Shown: positions 22,951 through 34,583 of the stretch, in pieces | Layout: each line of letters opens with the position of its first letter | Numbering within the stretch: position 1 is the first letter of the stretch | From: Sepiola atlantica | Lineage: Eukaryota; Mollusca; Cephalopoda; Sepiida; Sepiolidae | Assembly: GCA_963556195.1 (NCBI GenBank) | Contig: OY744525.1 | Location: 78,217,844 to 78,281,843 of the forward strand | DNA: 64,000 nucleotides | Reading direction: 5' to 3' | Notes under the pieces: generated by a model | What the model saw: only the letters and a program-made list of their open reading frames with translations | Databases searched by the model: none | What the model was told of the DNA's origin: nothing | Program-made: the position numbers and the translations under genes

Positions 22951-24563
22951 CTAGCAAAACCTACCCGCCCTCCAGGCAGCAATTAATGAAGGGGGGGGGG
23001 GATATAATTAACTAATATATTTGTAACACTAACCCTAACTCTGACTGGCATGTAATCGCCTAAAAAAGTGGACCCCTGCGCCACGAAAAAAAATAATGCA
23101 CAGAATAACGTACAATTTAGGTTAAATATATATGAAACTGATCCATCACTCTAAATTCTAAAATATGTTTTCCTTCTTTCCATTTTCCACGATAGTCAAA
23201 CATAATTGCCTAAAAAGCAGAATATATTTATTGGGGGGGGGGGGGGTAGCGGAGTGTGTTAATCTGCAAATTTACCCATATTTTATTTAAATCTTATATT
23301 TTTTAACTGTACGTCCCTTTTTTATTTTAATTTTAAGCAATTGAGTTTAGTGGTGTTATTTTTTGCGTGAAAATTAAATTAATAGCTTCTTTAAAATTAT
23401 CTAAATAATTAAATACCTAATTTTTCATGTATGAATAAAAAATATTAAAAGTTTTGGTATTATTGTAAATTAACACCCTCAGCAAAAAAAAAAATATTTT
23501 AGAATGTAGAGTTAGGCATCAGTGTCGCATATAAATTTAACTTAAAATGTTCCTCTATATCTGAGCCATTCTAGAGTTTTAAGGCAGTTAACAATTTTTT
23601 TTTTTTTTGCTATTGGAGATAATTTCAGTGATTACGTGTGGTTTTACGACCTTGCCAGTCGTACTTAGGGTTAGTGTTAAAAATATATTAGTTAACTGTT
23701 CTAATAAGTTAGAATGACGTTAAAAAGTAGAATCACATTGTTTAAACTTAGCTGAGGGTGTTAATCTACAAATTTATCAAAGTTTGTTGTTAAAATTATG
23801 GAAGTCTCTGAGTAAAAACATTGTTTTAACTATACCCATCCCCAATTAATTGGTGTTTTGATGTAAAAAGTTTGGATAAATAGAAAAAATCTTTCACATT
23901 TATTCATTTAGAAGACAGAAAAATAATGTTTTTAAAAAAATATGAATCTATTTTTTTATTATTATTTAAAAAGCTGAGAGGGTGAGGAAGTTTTCTTTTT
24001 TCTTTATGTTGTTTTCGACGATGATGACGACTACTATTGAGTCGTCGTCGTCGTCGAAAACAACAACAAATTTAGTTTTAAAGATAAAGTACATATCTAA
24101 AGAAAAACTTTGTTAGTTATTGCGTTCAATGCGGAGTGTAATTTTTAAAAATAAATTATTCCAGGTTGTTGATTCGTGTAAACACATGAATGCTTTAAAT
24201 GTGTAGTTATTCGAATTTCAAAATAATCATTTCGAACATTAAATGTTTTTCATAAAATCGTTGAAATTAATATTAGAACTAATAATAATAATATTAATAT
24301 CAACAAAACTTTTGAATATATATAAGAAAACTGTAGAACGAAAACAGAAAGAATTGTTCAGAACATTAATTTATTAGAAGGTGTTTATAAAATTATTATG
24401 CTAATGAAGCATCGGGATGAATGTGTTCATGCAGCATTCTGTTGGCTATATATAATGTGTTTGAAAATACTTAGATATATAATTGAATTAAATAAACGTA
24501 AAGTGTTTTGATAGAAACATAGTTAGGATAAATAAAAAAATATTTCGCATATATTCATTTAGA
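22951..24563 (-). mobile_element. Helitron-like element 2
   Basis: On the minus strand the 5' end is TCTAAATGAATATATGCGAAA (24563) and the 3' end is a GC-rich segment followed by GCTAG|T (22951). The same 5' sequence ends the element at 48722. A second 5'-like end near 23912 suggests a composite. Internal words GTAATCGCCTAAAAAAG and AATTCTAAAATA are shared with the 2.4-kb repeat family. G-runs occur at about 22990 and 23235. No coding capacity. Confidence 0.55.
24008..24064. repeat. 24-bp-arm hairpin with GTC repeats
   Basis: GTTGTTTTCGACGATGATG... (24008-24031) pairs with ...CGTCGTCGAAAACAAC (24041-24064) across a 9-nt loop. The only two non-Watson-Crick positions are G-U compatible, so the folded RNA would be fully paired. 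It lies inside Helitron-like element 2. Confidence 0.75.
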
Positions 24564-25867
24564 CTAGCTGTATCCTTCTGGTGTTGCCTGAGAGTAGTTA
24601 CTTTTCTTTTTTTTTTAATTTACTTCATAAAATTTCCATTTATTTACCAGTTACAATTTAAGAGGCAAATGATTTTTAACTTTACACTGTTGGCTCCACT
24701 CCATTGACTGTTTTAAAAATAAAGTTATTTAACTACCTCTTGAAATTAAAAGAGAAAAGGATTAAAATCAACGAATTTCTTCATAGTATGTATATGTTAG
24801 AAACATTCTTTATTATTAATACTTAAGTTAATATTGCATTTTATAAATGGGTTACAGGTTAATAGTAGACGAATGTTAAATCAACACCTGTTGACAACTC
24901 CACTCTCGTCAAAAAGAACAATTATTTCTTATAATTAAGAAAACGATTGTTTATAACTTATTGGTAAGACACTTGTTGATATTATATCTTTTTTTTTTTT
25001 TTTACTAAGTCATGTCTTATCAAACAACTGAATAAATAATAGAATTAAAGAAAGTAAATATTGAAATATCTGATTTGTTTAGAAAACGGATTGTGACTTG
25101 TTAAAAAATGTGATCATAGTTAAAATAATTCAGCTTATTATGAATTCAAATTATGATAAAACTGTAGACATGGCACAATTGAAGTTATATTCTTAGACAT
25201 TTAAATAGCAACGGTTAATATCTGGATGGAAAACTGAAATGAAAGTTGACATAAATATACACGATTCTGACAGTCATTAAAGCATTGAATTAAAGTGACA
25301 TTTACCACCTGTAAAAAGGTAAAATAGAAATGTATGCCAGGAAAAAAGTGAAGCAGAAGAAAGGTGGCATTTCAAAGGTACAATTGAAATTAATAAGAAT
25401 GATAGGAATAATAAGAAATATTTGAGCCAGAGAATAAAAGTAAAGTACAAAACGAAATAAAAATTAAATAATCATGGAATCAGAAGAGGAAAGTTTTCCT
25501 ACTGTTTGATCGCTAATTAGTTAAAGCGAAATATGTTTCATCATTACTCTCAAGTGAATAGATTTTAGTAGTCATTTACAACTTTCGTATTGGTAACAAA
25601 TGCAGCCATTTCATTGGATCATGAACATGGCTGATTAGCCAATGAGAATTACGGTGTATATCTGAAATTTTCTCCTACTGGAGAAAATAGTCAGGTAGAA
25701 TATATAATCGATGAAATCAATTGGAATTTTTTTAATTTTATGTAAAGTACATAGACTGAAAATTTCTGTAATTCACTGGCTAGGTAGAATCAACTATCAA
25801 TTTGTCATATGCAATGCTATAGCGGTCTAACTTTGATAGTCTGACTGTCTTTTCTTTATATATTAGA
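24564..25867 (-). mobile_element. Helitron-like element 3
   Basis: Its CTAG end (24564-24567) directly abuts the TC end of element 2, giving a head-to-tail pair. The putative 5' end on the minus strand is A|TCTAATATATAAAG at 25867. No coding frames. The 5' end call rests on similarity to the TCTACTATATAAAG end of element 1. Confidence 0.45.
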
Positions 25868-26903
25868 TATTTATTGATTGGTAACATGAGTGACACTATT
25901 CAACCAGTCTCTGTAATTTTCATAATTTTATTTATTTTTCTCATAATTATTTTTTTTAACGCCAAATCCATGTGTCATGGACTGGCCTGTATCACTAGTC
26001 AAAGTGTTCAAGTACATTATTCCAATGTGCCCCCCCCCCCATCAAATGTTATGTTAATAATCGCAAATCGCACTTTAACTAAAAAAAGAATAAAATGGAC
26101 CAAGTTTTCAAAAGAGAAAATCAATTTAAACAAAACAAGATTTGCTTGTGTAGTACGAAATTGTAGTTTTCATAAAAATCTATTTGGGAAACTAATTGAA
26201 TGAAAAAAGTAGAGAAAAGAGTTCAATATTCTCTCAGTTTGTATAGGAAAATAATGTTATGTATGAAAGGTTATTTTTAGTCAAAGTTTTATTTCACATA
26301 AAGCTTTTGTGTTTTTTCTTTCCTTTAGTGAAAGGTAAAATATAGCAGCCATTCAGAAATCTGTTGCTGACAATTATTGCAGGTGCATTTGTGATAGATT
26401 GTAGACAGGCTTGGGTTTGAAATCAGTGTTTGCTTGCTTCGCATTGGGTCTTAAATTGACGTTTGCTTGTCTGGCTTTGGACTTATGATTATTGCTTGCC
26501 TCGCGTTGTGATCATTATTTTCATCGCATTCTAGAAGCTTTATTTTGGGCACAAAAATATATGGTTAGTTAAATTCTGCATAAAGGTTCTGCTTCACTCA
26601 TATACATTGCTATTGTTTGCAAAATGTTCGAGTGGTAACTTCTAACTTATATGGAAAGGTAATCCTGTACACTGAAACATTATTAAAGTAAATTTTATGA
26701 CTATTTTCTCTCACAGTGACTAAAATTCTGAACTAAATGCTGTATAGACATTCTCAAAAAATGATGATGTGTAACTACAAAATATTTCTAAACCTTTAAA
26801 AATACTCTAAAAATGAAAAAATACTTACGTACATATATTTCTTTATCCACTACTTTATTAACAATTATGGAATATATATATATATATATTTTTTTTTTTA
26901 CAG

Positions 26904-27069
26904 AGTCACAGACAACAAGAAACTATTTTAGCAAAGGATACAAAACAGAAACCACATGCAATCATTCCTTTTGAATATAACAATCAATCATCACCAAAAA
27001 CATGCTATCGTGGTGGCACTGCAAGTTCCAATGAAAGTGATATAAACACAAGTCAATTTGAAGGAGCTG
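26904..27069 (+). CDS. Protocadherin B, tail exon 2
   Basis: A 166-nt exon with acceptor TTTTTTACAG and donor AGCTG|GTAAGT, phase 0 in and phase 1 out. It encodes about 55 residues starting SHRQQETILAKD and containing EYNNQSSPK, aligned in position with EYLNHPSPK of A and EYSNHPSPK of C; otherwise it is divergent. It lies 8.9 kb from the large exon because Helitrons have expanded the intron. Confidence 0.85.
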
Positions 27070-27509
27070 GTAAGTACACCAATATTATAAATAGTTACTA
27101 AAACATACTATATACACGCTTGTGTATTGATTGAATTATAATAACTAAATGATTAGACCAAAATTAAAATTTTAAATTCAAACAATATGGAGAATTAAGG
27201 ATAAAATATTACCTTAAAAGAATGAAACATTTGCATTTAATGATGAATTCTAGTAAAGAAAAAGATATCCTTTTTGACCTGACTTTGCAAATGAAGATCT
27301 AAATAAAGGCAATTTATCCTTGCAAACCTGTTAGTGACTGAAGAACTCAATACCTGATACACACATATAACCATATCTACTGCAGGTAAATGTTTGGTTT
27401 CTATTGAGGTAGCCATACGTTGATGCCATCTGCATCTATTCCTCTTGTTTTTGAGACTGGTTTGATTGATAGTGTCTCCCCAAATTCTAAGTTACTAACC
27501 AGAATAATA

Positions 27510-27770
27510 TGCAAATTATTTCTCCACATATCCTTCATCTGCATCAATACACTTCTGAAGATGATGTTTTTACTTCACTAACTTTCCTCTGTAGAATTCT
27601 TTGTTATGCACCATAGAAAGAGATGTTTTTTGCTTCCGCCATAGTTTTAAGACAGGCTCCTTACAAATTTTCTTTTGAGAACAAAATGTATGAAGGTTTA
27701 AGATCATAGTTTTGTGTGGATAAGGTAATGTTTCCAAACCAAATTCTAGCAAACCAGCTCTTTTTACCCT
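27510..27770 (-). pseudogene. Mariner-like transposase C-terminal fragment
   Basis: Read on the minus strand, an ETLPYPHKT...LNLHTF segment resembles the mariner catalytic region LPHPPYSPD...SDFHLF, and about 40 codons later a stop-interrupted LQKCIDADEGYVEK resembles the family's C-terminal RCxKCIDxxGDYVEK. The catalytic aspartate is not preserved and stops interrupt the frame, so this is a dead fragment. Confidence 0.5.
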
Positions 27771-28049
27771 TGAAGAATGCCCAGGTGTATCACATGGCCC
27801 AAATGAATTCAGTTATTCTGCAGTGCAACTTTCCTGGTCAATTTCTTACATGGGTGAGAAATTGACCAGGAAAGTTTTCAATGTTTTTAAAGCATTTTTA
27901 TTATATACCGTATTTATTGTCATTTGACCGTTAACAAAAATCTATGTGGATTATTCCTTTAAAATCTATTTCGATTATCTCCCTTTGGAAAATATATATA
28001 AAAAAAAACCATCGGTAACCATCACCTTCCGAGCCAACTTTTCTGCCTT

Positions 28050-28400
28050 GAATCCACTGCTTTGGTTTTATCTACCTCCCACAGCGGTAGGATGTGACAC
28101 AAGGTCAGGAAAGTGGGATTGAAAAGCCAGCGCCCTAGAGGAAGAGCACTCTGACCTACAAAAAATACCTGGGCAGCCCTGTCGCATTCCCCGGTAGGGG
28201 CGCCTCAGGCGATTAGCAATAAACTAACCCCTTCTCAAAGGGTGAGAAGGCAAAGCCTGGGAGGGTGAACCTCCTAAAACTGCACAGGACAATATCTCAG
28301 ACCAGCGGAATCAAGGCCCGAAGGCCAAGACGGTGCTGGTCTACAGAGTGTAGCATCCATCGGAGCAGATACTACACTGGTTTGATTGAATCAAAGATTT
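28050..28400. repeat. SINE-like GC-rich segment
   Basis: A block richer in GC than its surroundings, with TAGGGGCGCCTCAGGCG, CTTCTCAAAGGGTGAGAAGG and GGTGAACCTCCTAAAACTG. Part of it recurs inverted at about 6590-6660 in Pcdh A. It ends near a GATACTACACTGG word related to the U2-like motif. The origin is not established. Confidence 0.45.
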
Positions 28401-28720
28401 GTTTAAAATTCCAAGTTTTTTTTTGTTTTTTTAAAGAATTTGGTATTAGCTCTCTTTAAAATAATAATTTTCCATGCACAAAAAGTGTCTCTTTTTAAAA
28501 GACACTTGAGCAAGACAAAAGCTGGTCTACTAATGATTGAACTTATTCCTATTTACTTTCCCCCCCTCTCACAAGGGCAGAGTTAGACACAAGGTCAACT
28601 TTTAATCTGAGGAAAATCTAGCTTCACCCCCCCCAAAAAGGGCACTCTGGATTTAGACAAAAATAAAGTTTGGTTCAGTCTAGAAGGATTTCTTCTTCAC
28701 TGACTGAGAACAAAAAAGAT

Positions 28721-28770
28721 AAAGTGTAGTATCAGAACAGATACTACACTTTGCATCTAGCCAAAAGGCC
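28721..28770 (-). pseudogene. U2 snRNA-derived fragment, antisense
   Basis: On the minus strand, 28770-28734 reads GGCCTTTTGGCTA...AAAGTGTAGTATCTGTTCT, matching the 5' region of U2 snRNA (GGCCUUUUGGCUAAGAUCAAGUGUAGUAUCUGUUCU) with a few changes. A second partial copy on the + strand (28721-28733) makes a perfect 13-bp inverted repeat with 6-nt loop. The first 5' nucleotides and everything past the branch-recognition region are absent, so it is not a functional U2 gene. Confidence 0.6.
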
Positions 28771-29227
28771 TGGGGATTGGACTTGTCTGTAGATACACTC
28801 TGATGTTAAAGATTTAAATTTGTTGTGACTCAAATGAATCAATGTATATATGAGCTGATAGGATTATAGCAAAAAGACAAACCAAACAAAATATTTATAC
28901 ATCTCCAGCCTTAATTATACCAAAGCTCATGTTAATTAGATTTCCTTATGAAGTGAAAGTGAATAATTATCATAAAATAAATATATGAAATGAGACAAAT
29001 TCCGCAATGTATTTATTACGTTTAAAAACATTTTTGCAATGTATTTATTAAGTTTTAAAAAATTGTGACGGACAGATGGACAAAATCTCTATTTATATAA
29101 GATGCTACTTTTAATGTACTCAACAAAAATTAGCTAATTTATCAACTAAATTATTTCTAAGTAGACTTTGTCATTATTATGTAATAGTAAGTTGCAAATT
29201 GCTTATCTCTTTATTCCTACTTTCCAG

Positions 29228-29499
29228 AAGTTTATACTTCCCAGTACTGCAATCCTCCATCAAAACAAAGTGGCCAGCCAGGTCAAGAAACAGAGATGAG
29301 GCCATTGGGACAAACTGTCAACTACCCAAGTGATACAACCATTGTGGCCAGGGGATTCTATACACCAACCCTTTCACAAAAATGTGACAACAAAGACTCT
29401 GTGACAGAAGATAGTAACTCTTCTGATATAAGTCAGCAGTCAATAGGAAATATTTATAGAAACCCAAGACCCTTACCACCAGTCCCTGATTTCAATTAA
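29228..29499 (+). CDS. Protocadherin B, last exon
   Basis: A 272-nt phase-1 terminal exon encoding EVYTSQYCNPPSKQSG...MRPLGQTVNYPSDTT...ARGFYTP, ending NPRPLPPVPDFN before TAA. It is nearly identical to the A and C exons until the final residues. The RPLPPVP SH3-ligand-like motif is kept, with three extra residues after it. Confidence 0.9.
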
Positions 29500-31170
29500 T
29501 GTTTCATAAATATATACAAAGGTGATAACATTCTACGTGAAGTTGAGATATTCCTAGATTTGTTAAATTACAATTGATTGATTAATGCTATTTAAATTTA
29601 CTCTGAAACTATTTTAGTATGTCTTATTAAGAGAAAGACTGGCAGCACAAACACCTTGTCCTTTATCTTATTTCTTAAATATATTAAGTTTTTTTTCACT
29701 GAATGATTGTATTTAAATAGGGTCTACACTTATTTGTGCTAAGACTACAGAATGAATGCTTTTTACAGAGTCAAGTTTTTCAACTTCTAAATTTCACATC
29801 AATATAATCATGTTCTTGTAACATAAAACATCAAAATACAGCAACATTCCACTCCTAAACCGGAACGACAACCTTTAGAAAATCTCGTAAACAATACCAA
29901 AGAGTTTCTTTCAAAAAATATTTTATTCTTATTAATTTTCTTATAATGTTTATTCGTTAAATGTTTTGTAGTAAAATATATGTTATAAAAGGAGAAAAAA
30001 AGCTAAAAGCTAAAAAAAAAAAAATGAAAAGGTTGCATGCTGCCCATGGGGACAAATAATCTTAATCACACTGGATATTAAATCCAGGAAAAAAATCACA
30101 AGAAAATGTGAAAACATGTTTGTACATTTGGATTATATCTTGTTCTTATAAAATCGTGTGGTATATGTCATCATGTAACATAAAAACAATTGAAATTCAA
30201 AAAAGATCTATTTGTTGTAATATTCTATGATTTCAGTTTATAGATAAATAAAACTTAATGTTGTTGGAGTGTGCTCCCACAGCAGAAGCACTTGTCTGGT
30301 CTGATGTAAATGAAATATATGCTCAAATCTGTTTGGACATTTTAAAACACACAACTGAGCACAATTTAATGAACAGTCCCAAATGTGATGTTTCATATAT
30401 ATGTATACATATAAATAAATATATATGTGTGTATTTATATAAGATGTGAATAAACAATTTCTTTAGAATATTAATTTTTTGAGTGGATTATTTAACATGT
30501 CTATTGTTTTATCCTACAATTTTTATAATTAATTTTTGATTTTTTTATCATCTTATCAAAATTAAGTGGCTTAATAAATCATATAACACAAAAAATAAAT
30601 ATGTTAGAACTAAATAAAAAATTGAAAAACTGAAACTTATTTTCCTTAAATGTCTATTAATATTTCTATTTTAGAAATGATTGTTCTAAAAAATGATCAA
30701 ACCCACAAGTGAGGATGTTTAAAGCGATTGCATTCACTATGATTTTTTTTTTTGAGAAATGTATTTTATAATTTACTTGAATTCAATAAAGTTTTTTTTA
30801 CTGCAAATCAGTTAACTCATATTTTATACATACATATTTAAACAATAAAAGAAAATAATGATAACTAATATACTTATACTTATCTTAGCATATCTTCCCT
30901 TTGGAGAGCTACGATTTCATGTCTTTGTGATTTAGCTTGAGTGGCAAAATAAGAAGCTGACAAACACCAACAAAGAACAATGAACTCACAGAAATGCTGT
31001 TTGGGATTGAGAGTAACAATGTTTTTAAATTAAATATTTTTAAAAAATCAGATATGTTAACATTCACTTGTTTGTATTCATGAAATACAAAAATCTCAAA
31101 TATAAAAAAAAAGCATTTGTAAAATAATTTTTTTTTTTTGTTAATGATGAATATCAATGATCACTTATAG
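29500..31170. other. Intergenic B-C
   Basis: No genes. Candidate poly(A) signals (AATAAA) lie near 30246 and 30449, within the likely 3' untranslated region of B. A short less AT-rich stretch at 30260-30390 gives a 63-codon frame that I do not consider real. The segment just before 31171 has faint similarity to the regions upstream of A and B. Confidence 0.45.
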
Positions 31171-31210
31171 TAGCAGCCATAATGCATACAACACACTGGC
31201 TAGGATTGCT
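31171..31210 (+). promoter_or_regulatory. Conserved Pcdh upstream element, gene C
   Basis: TAGCAGCCAT, then GCATACAACACA, then CTAGGATTGCTACCTCC. The spacing to the donor at 31343/31344 is 173 bp from the element start, compared with 163 in B and 179 in A. Confidence 0.62.
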
Positions 31211-31343
31211 ACCTCCTCTCCCCTTTTTGTCAAAGATATCAAGCATTTACACATTTAATCAACTTTATGAGAAAAAATAAGGAAAATGAATTCAAGGATT
31301 CAAATATTTTTCTGAAAATACTCATGCTATTTTTATTCTAAAG
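31211..31343 (+). other. Predicted non-coding first exon of Pcdh C
   Basis: Ends TCTAAAG|GTGAGTA. The matching acceptor is ACATTTCAG at 32085-32093. The left edge is uncertain. Confidence 0.5.
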
Positions 31344-32093
31344 GTGAGTAGATTTTGATATTTTCTACTTTTAGTACAAATGATATAATTGATTCTAAAT
31401 ACAAATGAATATTTCACTTTAATTTCTATTGCTATCTGAAATTTAATATGAATTTATGCAATAAAAATTGCATGAATTCAGAATATTAAATTTAAACAAA
31501 ACTCATGTTACTATATTCCAGTTGTATTTTTCTTAGATATTTATTTATACATTACAGTCTTTACTTTGAAAAAGAAATAATAATGAAAATTAAATCAAAA
31601 TACTATAACGATTTTCTTCATATTGAAATATATATTTGTCATTATCTTTTCTTAACAATGTAATTGACTCTTTAAATTAAAAGGAATTCCCTTAAGCCAA
31701 CAACTATAAATTTACATTGCTATTGAAGCAGAGCATGTAGATTTTGAAATCTACAATGTTTTATGACAAACAAAAATGGCTACTATCATGCATACAGTAC
31801 TGATGTCAGTTTCACTTAATCTAAATAAACATAATAATTGACTTGATATAAATATTTATTTTAGCTATTTAAAGCATTTCTTCCAATTATTATTATGACA
31901 TATACTATATAGAATTTTAAAATTATTTTGAAAATAATATTAGGCAAACAAATATAAATAAATTGATCAAAATTATTTACGTAAAACTAATTTTGAAACA
32001 AGAATAAATCTTTTTATAAAAATGTTAAATTTCTATTTGAAATTGTCTATGAACTAATTTTGCAATTTATAATATTTTTATTCTACATTTCAG
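31344..32093 (+). other. Intron 1 of Pcdh C
   Basis: 0.75 kb of AT-rich DNA; I see nothing in it. Confidence 0.45.
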
Positions 32094-32150
32094 ATTTATT
32101 AAAAGTTAATCTACTTATCAATTCAAAATATATTACTTTCCAACAGAAAC

Positions 32151-34583
32151 ATGTTGTTACACACATCTCTCCTACTTTCTTTACTAAATTTGTGTGTATG
32201 TGTTGATCTGACATTTAAAGTTGAAGAGGGAAAAAGTCCGGGCACTTACCTGGGAGACGTTGCTGCCGATTCTAATGTGATGGATGATGTGGCCATTCAA
32301 GATCACAATCTCATTGCATTCAGTCTTATGGAACAGGATGGAACAAGTAGCTCTCCATTATTCCGGATTTCTAAAAATACAGGAAAACTTTATACAGCAC
32401 AGACATTGGATGCTGAGTCACTGTGCACTTTCAACAAGGAATGTTCCGTAATGGTTGATGTGGCAGTCCAAAGAGAAGGAACAATAAGTAGAATACTGGA
32501 GATCAAAGTTATAATATTGGATATAAATGACCACCAACCAGAATTTCCAAATAAACAAATCAACATACAATTTTCTGAAGGTGATGTTATGGGAATGAAA
32601 ATATCAATTCCCAATGCTATTGACAAAGATATTGGCATTGTAAATTCTAAGATAGCTTATCAGTTAAAGAAAACCAAAGAAGAGCCTTTCACTTTGTTTA
32701 TACTTAAAAAAATTGACGGTACTTCAGATTTGAGTATTACTCTAGAACAAAAACTTGACAGAGAAGTAAAGGATACATATTTGATTAAAGTTATTGCCAG
32801 AGATGGAGGAACACCATCAAAAGAAAGTATTTTACTTGTTCATATTTCAGTTTCCGATATAAATGATAATCTTCCAATCTTCTCACAAAATGTCTACAAT
32901 GTTTCTATCAAAAACAAACCAAGTGAAACTTCTTCCATTGCAACTTTATCTGCCACAGATTTAGATTCTGGTAAAAATGGAAGAGTCACTTATCATTTCA
33001 GTACAAAAACATCTGATGTTGCTAAAAGTCATTTTAAATTAAATGAACAAACTGGACAGATTTTCTTAGAAAAGAAATTTACTTCAAATAATATACATCA
33101 TCTATATGTTGAAGCTAAAGATGGTGGAGTTCCACCACTTGAGTCTCTTGCTATGGTTATTGTTAATGTAATTAACCAACAAAATAATCCACCAATCATT
33201 CACCTGAAGTTCCTGTCAGCATCTGGAAAAGATTCAACATCAGTTTCTGAAGGAATCAAAATTGGCAGTTCCATTGCATATGTAAAAGTGACTGATCATG
33301 ATGTTGGACAAAATGGAGAAGTGAGTTGCAATCTGCATTATGATAAATTTAAACTACAAAGTCTGGACACTAAGAAATACCAAGTAATTGTGAAAAAAGC
33401 ATTGGATAGAGAAAGAGAGGCAAAGCATGAAATTATCATCAGCTGTCAAGATAAAGGATCTCCTCCACTGCAAAGTAAGAGTAAGTTCTCTATCAAAGTG
33501 ACCGATGTGAATGATGTAAGGCCACAGTTCTCTATGGAGACATTTAAGTTCTTGATTGAAGAGAATGAGAAGTCAAGATTTTCTGTTGGCTTCATCAATG
33601 CAACAGACCCAGACCTGGGAGTTGGAGGGAAACTCACCTATTCTCTGCTCACAAATAACAAACAGTTTTTACCTTTCAAAATCAAAGATGATGGCATGAT
33701 TTCAGCCATTATGTCACTGGATCATGAGTTTCAAAACATTTACAAGTTCCAAGTATTTGTGAAAGATAATGGAATCCCATCTCTCAATAATACAGTCAAC
33801 GTCATTGTTGAAGTGACTGATAAAAATGATAATGCTCCGTATTTTACATTTCCCAGTGTCAATCCTTATAACATGGATGTTGTATATTACCGGCATCATT
33901 CAAAGAACATCACTTGTGTAAAGGCAGCTGATGGAGATAGTCAAGAGAATGCATTTCTAAAATATGAAATAATCAGAGGCAATGACAAGCAGATGTTCAC
34001 CATCAACCAGTACACTGGTTTGTTAACTTTCAATCGGGTGCTTGCGCAACAAGATGCTGGTTCCTATGAGCTAGTGTTTGTTGTCAAGGATAGTGGTAGT
34101 CCAGTTCTATCAGCAACAACTAGTATGTTTTTCACTGTCACTGTAAGCAACAAGACTTCAGAAATGCTAAGTGCCGTTCATACAATCACTGAAGATAAAG
34201 TTGATCTTACATCAGTGATTATTATTACGGTTGTAGCAGTGACCGTAGCAGTGATCATTACTGCTTCAATCTCGGTATGTATCATTCGCTGTAATGACCA
34301 GAGAAATGTGACGTATGCCCATGCAATGGCACCAACCAATGTGGGTGTTGTTGGTCCAAGTGGCAGATATATGAGTGATCAGAGACATTTGATGTGTCCT
34401 TCAAAGCAGGGAATATCTTGGCCGACTGCCGTCAATGTAAACAAAAGTCAAGCAGATAAAATAAGAAGTGCCCATATAAACCAAACCAGTAGAGAAGCAC
34501 ATCCAGCAGAAAAGCTTCCCAGTCAACAACAAAGATCAGCTTCTCTTCCACAAACACAATCTACTGCTGAGATGCAGTCCCAG
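32151..34583 (+). CDS. Protocadherin C, large ectodomain exon
   Basis: 811 codons, two fewer than in A and B (a deletion near the end of EC3, NNIHHLYV against NMQTHHLYV). The exon starts at 32094 and the first ATG is 32151, with signal peptide MLLHTSLLLSLLNLCVC. There are six EC repeats with linkers DINDHQPEF, DINDNLPIF, degenerate INQQNNPP, DVNDVRPQF and DKNDNAPYF. The CX5C loop is present in EC1 and there is one membrane span. The donor TCCCAG|GTAATT is phase 0. With 38860-39028 and 44399-44664 it gives 955 aa. It is closer to A than to B in EC2-EC3. From about 33271 the DNA is almost identical to A and B, with the differences gathering in the cytoplasmic part after the membrane segment. 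Confidence 0.93.

Larger units (their letters stand above)
18045..26903 (+). other. Intron 2 of Pcdh B, Helitron-rich
   Basis: An 8.9-kb intron. The large-exon frame continues for 57 bases to a stop at 18099-18101. Three Helitron-like elements on the minus strand fill most of it. The segments 18100-19359, 22334-22950 and 25868-26870 show no gene; 22460-22560 and 22720-22830 hold repeat words shared with the 2.4-kb family. The acceptor TTTTTACAG at 26895-26903 follows a (TA)n tract. Confidence 0.55.
27070..29227 (+). other. Intron 3 of Pcdh B
   Basis: Contains a mariner-like transposase fragment, a SINE-like segment and a U2-derived fragment, listed separately. At 27827-27875 TTTCCTGGTCAATTTCT is followed by its inverted copy, a small fold-back. 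The rest (28780-29220) shows nothing recognisable. The acceptor is TTTCCAG. Confidence 0.5.

Noticed and set aside
25886..26203. Open frame of about 105 codons with a hydrophobic start
   Set aside because: It lies in an AT-rich intron, contains a C-run giving PPPP, and has no recognisable family or conservation in this window.
26343..26352. TAGCAGCCAT inside intron 2 of Pcdh B, and similar words at 25604, 35539 and 58593
   Set aside because: Only the first 8-10 bases match. The CTAGGACT half and a donor at the right distance are missing.
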